NCBI GenBank assembly: GCA_959605275.1
Contig: CAUHFD010000120.1
Span: forward strand, 1 to 8,407
From: an uncultured Eubacteriales bacterium
GTDB lineage: Bacteria; Bacillota; Clostridia; Oscillospirales; Ruminococcaceae
Direction of reading: 5' to 3'
Length of the DNA: 8,407 nt
The notes below the pieces were generated by a model. That model searched no databases and was not told the origin of the DNA. It was given only the letters and a program-made list of their open reading frames with translations. Shown piece after piece: positions 6,963 to 8,407 of this stretch (the stretch's first letter is position 1; every line of letters starts with the position of its first letter). The translations under genes and the position numbers were made by a program.

Positions 6963-7459
6963 ATGATAAAATAGATATGCTTTATCAAAAAATGGTGGAA
7001 TATTATTTCGGAGATCCCAAACGGATACAGCACTTTGTTAAAGTGCACAGCTTTGCAAAGCAGATCGGTATTTCAGAGCGGCTTGACAACGATACCATGT
7101 TTGTTTTGGAAGCGGCAGCCTTGGTGCATGATATAGGAATCAAACCGGCGGAAGAAAAATACGGAAGCTGCAGCGGAAAATTGCAGGAACAGGAAGGTCC
7201 TGCGGTAGCAGAAGCCATGCTTTTGTCGCTTGGTTTTCCGAGAAAGTATCTGGATCGAATCTGTTATTTAGTCGGACATCATCATACATATACTGATATC
7301 GACGGAATCGATTATCAGATTTTGGTGGAGGCAGACTACTTGGTGAATCTTTATGAGGATCAATGCAGTCAGGCGGGAATTAAGACTGCCTATCAAAATA
7401 TATTTCGGACAGACAGCGGAAAATTGCTTTGTCGGATGATTTATGGTATAATACTCTAG
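6959..7459 (+). CDS. Small HD-domain phosphohydrolase, function unknown
   Basis: A 166-residue soluble protein with no signal peptide or membrane segment. It has the HD-superfamily metal-binding pattern: His25/His30 in IQHFVKVHSFA, His57-Asp58 in ALVHDIGI, His107-109 in LVGHHHTY, and Asp126 in LVEADYLVN. Such proteins are metal-dependent phosphohydrolases acting on nucleotides, phosphate esters or cyclic nucleotides; the substrate here is unknown. KYGSCSGKLQEQEGP (67-81) looks like a subfamily-specific block between the second and third metal motifs. I recall closely similar stand-alone proteins in clostridia, but cannot check this. The ATG overlaps the argD stop as ATGA, with AGGGA (6948-6952) 6 bases upstream, so translation is probably coupled to argD. 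It has no known role in arginine synthesis. The last codons contain a promoter-like sequence for argF. It appears intact. Confidence 0.88.
   Translation: MNDKIDMLYQKMVEYYFGDPKRIQHFVKVHSFAKQIGISERLDNDTMFVLEAAALVHDIGIKPAEEKYGSCSGKLQEQEGPAVAEAMLLSLGFPRKYLDRICYLVGHHHTYTDIDGIDYQILVEADYLVNLYEDQCSQAGIKTAYQNIFRTDSGKLLCRMIYGIIL
7424..7452 (+). promoter_or_regulatory. Predicted sigma-A promoter for argF
   Basis: TGGTATAAT (7444-7452) gives a perfect -10 hexamer (TATAAT 7447-7452) with the extended TG element. TTGCTT (7424-7429) lies exactly 17 bases upstream as a partial -35 (3 of 6, including TTG). It sits in the last codons of the HD gene, and transcription would begin near 7459, about 125 bases before argF. 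Extended -10 promoters tolerate a weak -35. The prediction rests on consensus match only, but the position before a longer spacer and a strong start supports it. Confidence 0.6.
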
Positions 7460-7498
7460 AAAGCTTGTGAAAGTGGCTGTTTGAAAGGATAAGTTGAA

Positions 7499-7516
7499 AT
7501 GGGCGGTTGGGTGTAA
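7499..7516 (+). CDS. Possible five-codon leader ORF before argF (MGGWV)
   Basis: ATG GGC GGT TGG GTG TAA lies in the argF leader, with AAAGGA (7484-7489) 9 bases before the ATG, the same type of site used by argH, argB and argD. Its codons 2-5 form the left arm and loop of the first leader hairpin, so a translating ribosome would melt that stem. It holds no arginine codon, so it does not look like a classical arginine attenuator. It may be chance; the good ribosome site is the main support. Confidence 0.25.
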   Translation: MGGWV

Positions 7517-7543
7517 CCGACCGTATGCCGTGATGCGGCGTAT
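7503..7543 (+). promoter_or_regulatory. Two adjacent hairpins in the argF leader
   Basis: GCGGTTGG (7503-7510) pairs with CCGACCGT (7517-7524), with two G-U pairs and a GTGTAA loop. Immediately after it, ATGCCG (7525-7530) pairs with CGGCGT (7536-7541), with one U-G pair and a TGATG loop. Neither is followed by a U-tract, so they are not intrinsic terminators, and the argF ribosome site (7573-7578) lies 32 bases beyond the second stem. They do not match any riboswitch or T-box I can recognise. They could stabilise the leader or be part of translation control. Confidence 0.4.
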
Positions 7544-7572
7544 AGATATCATCTGAAAAATCATGAAATATT

Positions 7573-7578
7573 AGGAGG
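7573..7578 (+). promoter_or_regulatory. Strong argF ribosome binding site that fixes a GTG start
   Basis: AGGAGG, the only full consensus Shine-Dalgarno in the window, lies 7 bases before GTG 7586. It settles the start of argF, since the next in-frame ATG (7604) would remove conserved N-terminal residues and has no such site. Confidence 0.9.
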
Positions 7579-7585
7579 AAAACGC

Positions 7586-8407
7586 GTGAAACACTTACTG
7601 AAAATGCTCGATTTGAGCAAAGAGGAAATTATTGATATTTTAAATCTGGCTGATCAGCTGAAATATGAACTGAAACATAATATTGCACATCGTCATTTGC
7701 AGGGCAAAACGCTCGGTATGATTTTTCAAAAGTCCTCAACCAGAACCCGTGTATCCTTTGAGACCGGAATGTTTCAATTAGGTGGTCAAGCTTTGTTCCT
7801 GAGTTCACGGGATTTGCAGATCGGCAGAGGAGAACCGGTACAGGATACGGCGCGGGTGCTTTCCCGTTATTTAGATGGTATTATGATTCGTACCTTTGAG
7901 CAAAAAGAGGTGGAAGATCTGGCAGAATACGGTTCTATTCCGATTATTAACGGGTTGACTGATTTTTGCCATCCTTGTCAGGTCTTGGCTGATTTGATGA
8001 CGATTAGAGAGCACAAGGGTCGTTTTGAGGGCTTGAAAATGTGTTACATAGGCGACGGAAACAATATGGCAAATTCTCTGATTGTCGGCGGATTAAAGGT
8101 TGGTATGGAAGTTGCGGTTGCATGTCCGGCAGGTTATGAACCGGATGCCGCAATATTGGATTTTGCAAATCAAACGGGCAAATTTACCTTTACCAATGAT
8201 GTGAAAGAAGCGGCAAAAAATGCCGATGTTATTTTTACCGATGTCTGGGCATCTATGGGTCAAGAGGGAGAGGCTGAAAAACGCCGTCAGGCTTTTGAAG
8301 GTGTATATCAGGTTAACGAGGATTTACTGAGCGTTGCGAAACCGGATGTTATGATACAGCATTGTTTGCCGGCACATCGCGGTGAAGAAATTACAGCTGA
8401 AGTTTTT
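7586..8407 (+). CDS. argF: Ornithine carbamoyltransferase, 3'-truncated by the window edge
   Basis: It makes citrulline from ornithine and carbamoyl phosphate, linking the acetylated half of the pathway to ArgG and ArgH; it is normally a cytosolic homotrimer. GTG 7586 starts an open frame of 274 codons that runs off the right edge; from the family length of about 305-335, some 30-60 C-terminal residues are missing. FQKSSTRTRVSFE (47-59) carries the carbamoyl-phosphate loop STRTR at 51-55. HPCQVLADLMTI (129-140) is the HPxQ motif, GDGNNMANSL (156-165) opens the ornithine domain, DVWASMGQE (219-227) gives the ornithine-binding SMG loop, and HCLPAHRGEE (259-268) contains catalytic Cys260. SMG and HCLPAHR argue for ornithine and against aspartate carbamoyltransferase. 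A catabolic (arginine deiminase pathway) role is possible in principle, but the arg neighbours favour biosynthesis. It seems to have its own promoter and leader. Confidence 0.97.
   Translation, partial: MKHLLKMLDLSKEEIIDILNLADQLKYELKHNIAHRHLQGKTLGMIFQKSSTRTRVSFETGMFQLGGQALFLSSRDLQIGRGEPVQDTARVLSRYLDGIMIRTFEQKEVEDLAEYGSIPIINGLTDFCHPCQVLADLMTIREHKGRFEGLKMCYIGDGNNMANSLIVGGLKVGMEVAVACPAGYEPDAAILDFANQTGKFTFTNDVKEAAKNADVIFTDVWASMGQEGEAEKRRQAFEGVYQVNEDLLSVAKPDVMIQHCLPAHRGEEITAEVF

Noticed and set aside
7343..7356. Possible ArgR box (TGAATCTTTATGAG) in the HD gene
   Set aside because: The right half is a poor match and it lies within coding sequence about 70 bases upstream of the predicted argF promoter.

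Overview
The window holds a nearly complete arginine biosynthesis gene cluster, all on the + strand and densely packed. The order is argG (5' end outside the window), argH, argC, argJ, argB, argD, a small HD-domain phosphohydrolase gene, and argF (3' end outside the window). I see no convincing gene on the - strand and no RNA gene, mobile element or CRISPR array. The longest stretch without a clear gene is about 130 bases, just before argF. The organism is most likely a low- to mid-GC Gram-positive of the Clostridia. This is inferred from purine-rich Shine-Dalgarno sites of the AAAGGA/AGGAGG type, the gene order, the general look of the proteins, and an HD protein of a type I recall as common in clostridia. 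I cannot name a genus.

Layout. Positions 2-967 are the last ~321 codons of argininosuccinate synthase. A 130-base spacer follows, with a 9-base tandem repeat and a perfect 17-bp hairpin that may be a terminator or processing element. argH (1101-2483) overlaps argC (2470-3519) by 14 bases. argJ (3564-4799), argB (4842-5699) and argD (5778-6962) follow with spacers of 42-78 bases, some holding small hairpins. argD overlaps the HD gene (6959-7459) by the four bases ATGA. A good promoter-like sequence lies in the last codons of the HD gene. A leader of about 125 bases then carries a five-codon mini-ORF and two adjacent hairpins before the strong ribosome binding site and GTG start of argF (7586 onward).

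Pathway. ArgJ transfers acetyl from N-acetylornithine to glutamate, so the pathway is cyclic. ArgB phosphorylates N-acetylglutamate, ArgC reduces the acyl phosphate, and ArgD transaminates the semialdehyde to N-acetylornithine. ArgJ releases ornithine, ArgF carbamoylates it to citrulline, and ArgG and ArgH convert citrulline to arginine. No argA and no carbamoyl-phosphate synthase genes are visible here. ArgB has the N-terminal helix and C-terminal signature of arginine-inhibited kinases, so feedback control probably acts there. I found no convincing ArgR/AhrC operator.

This is mainly a standard biosynthetic operon, not a new system. The points worth a second look are the HD phosphohydrolase translationally coupled into the operon, the apparently separate promoter and structured leader of argF, the argJ start (Shine-Dalgarno separated from ATG by a hairpin, or an ATT start), and the long perfect hairpin between argG and argH.
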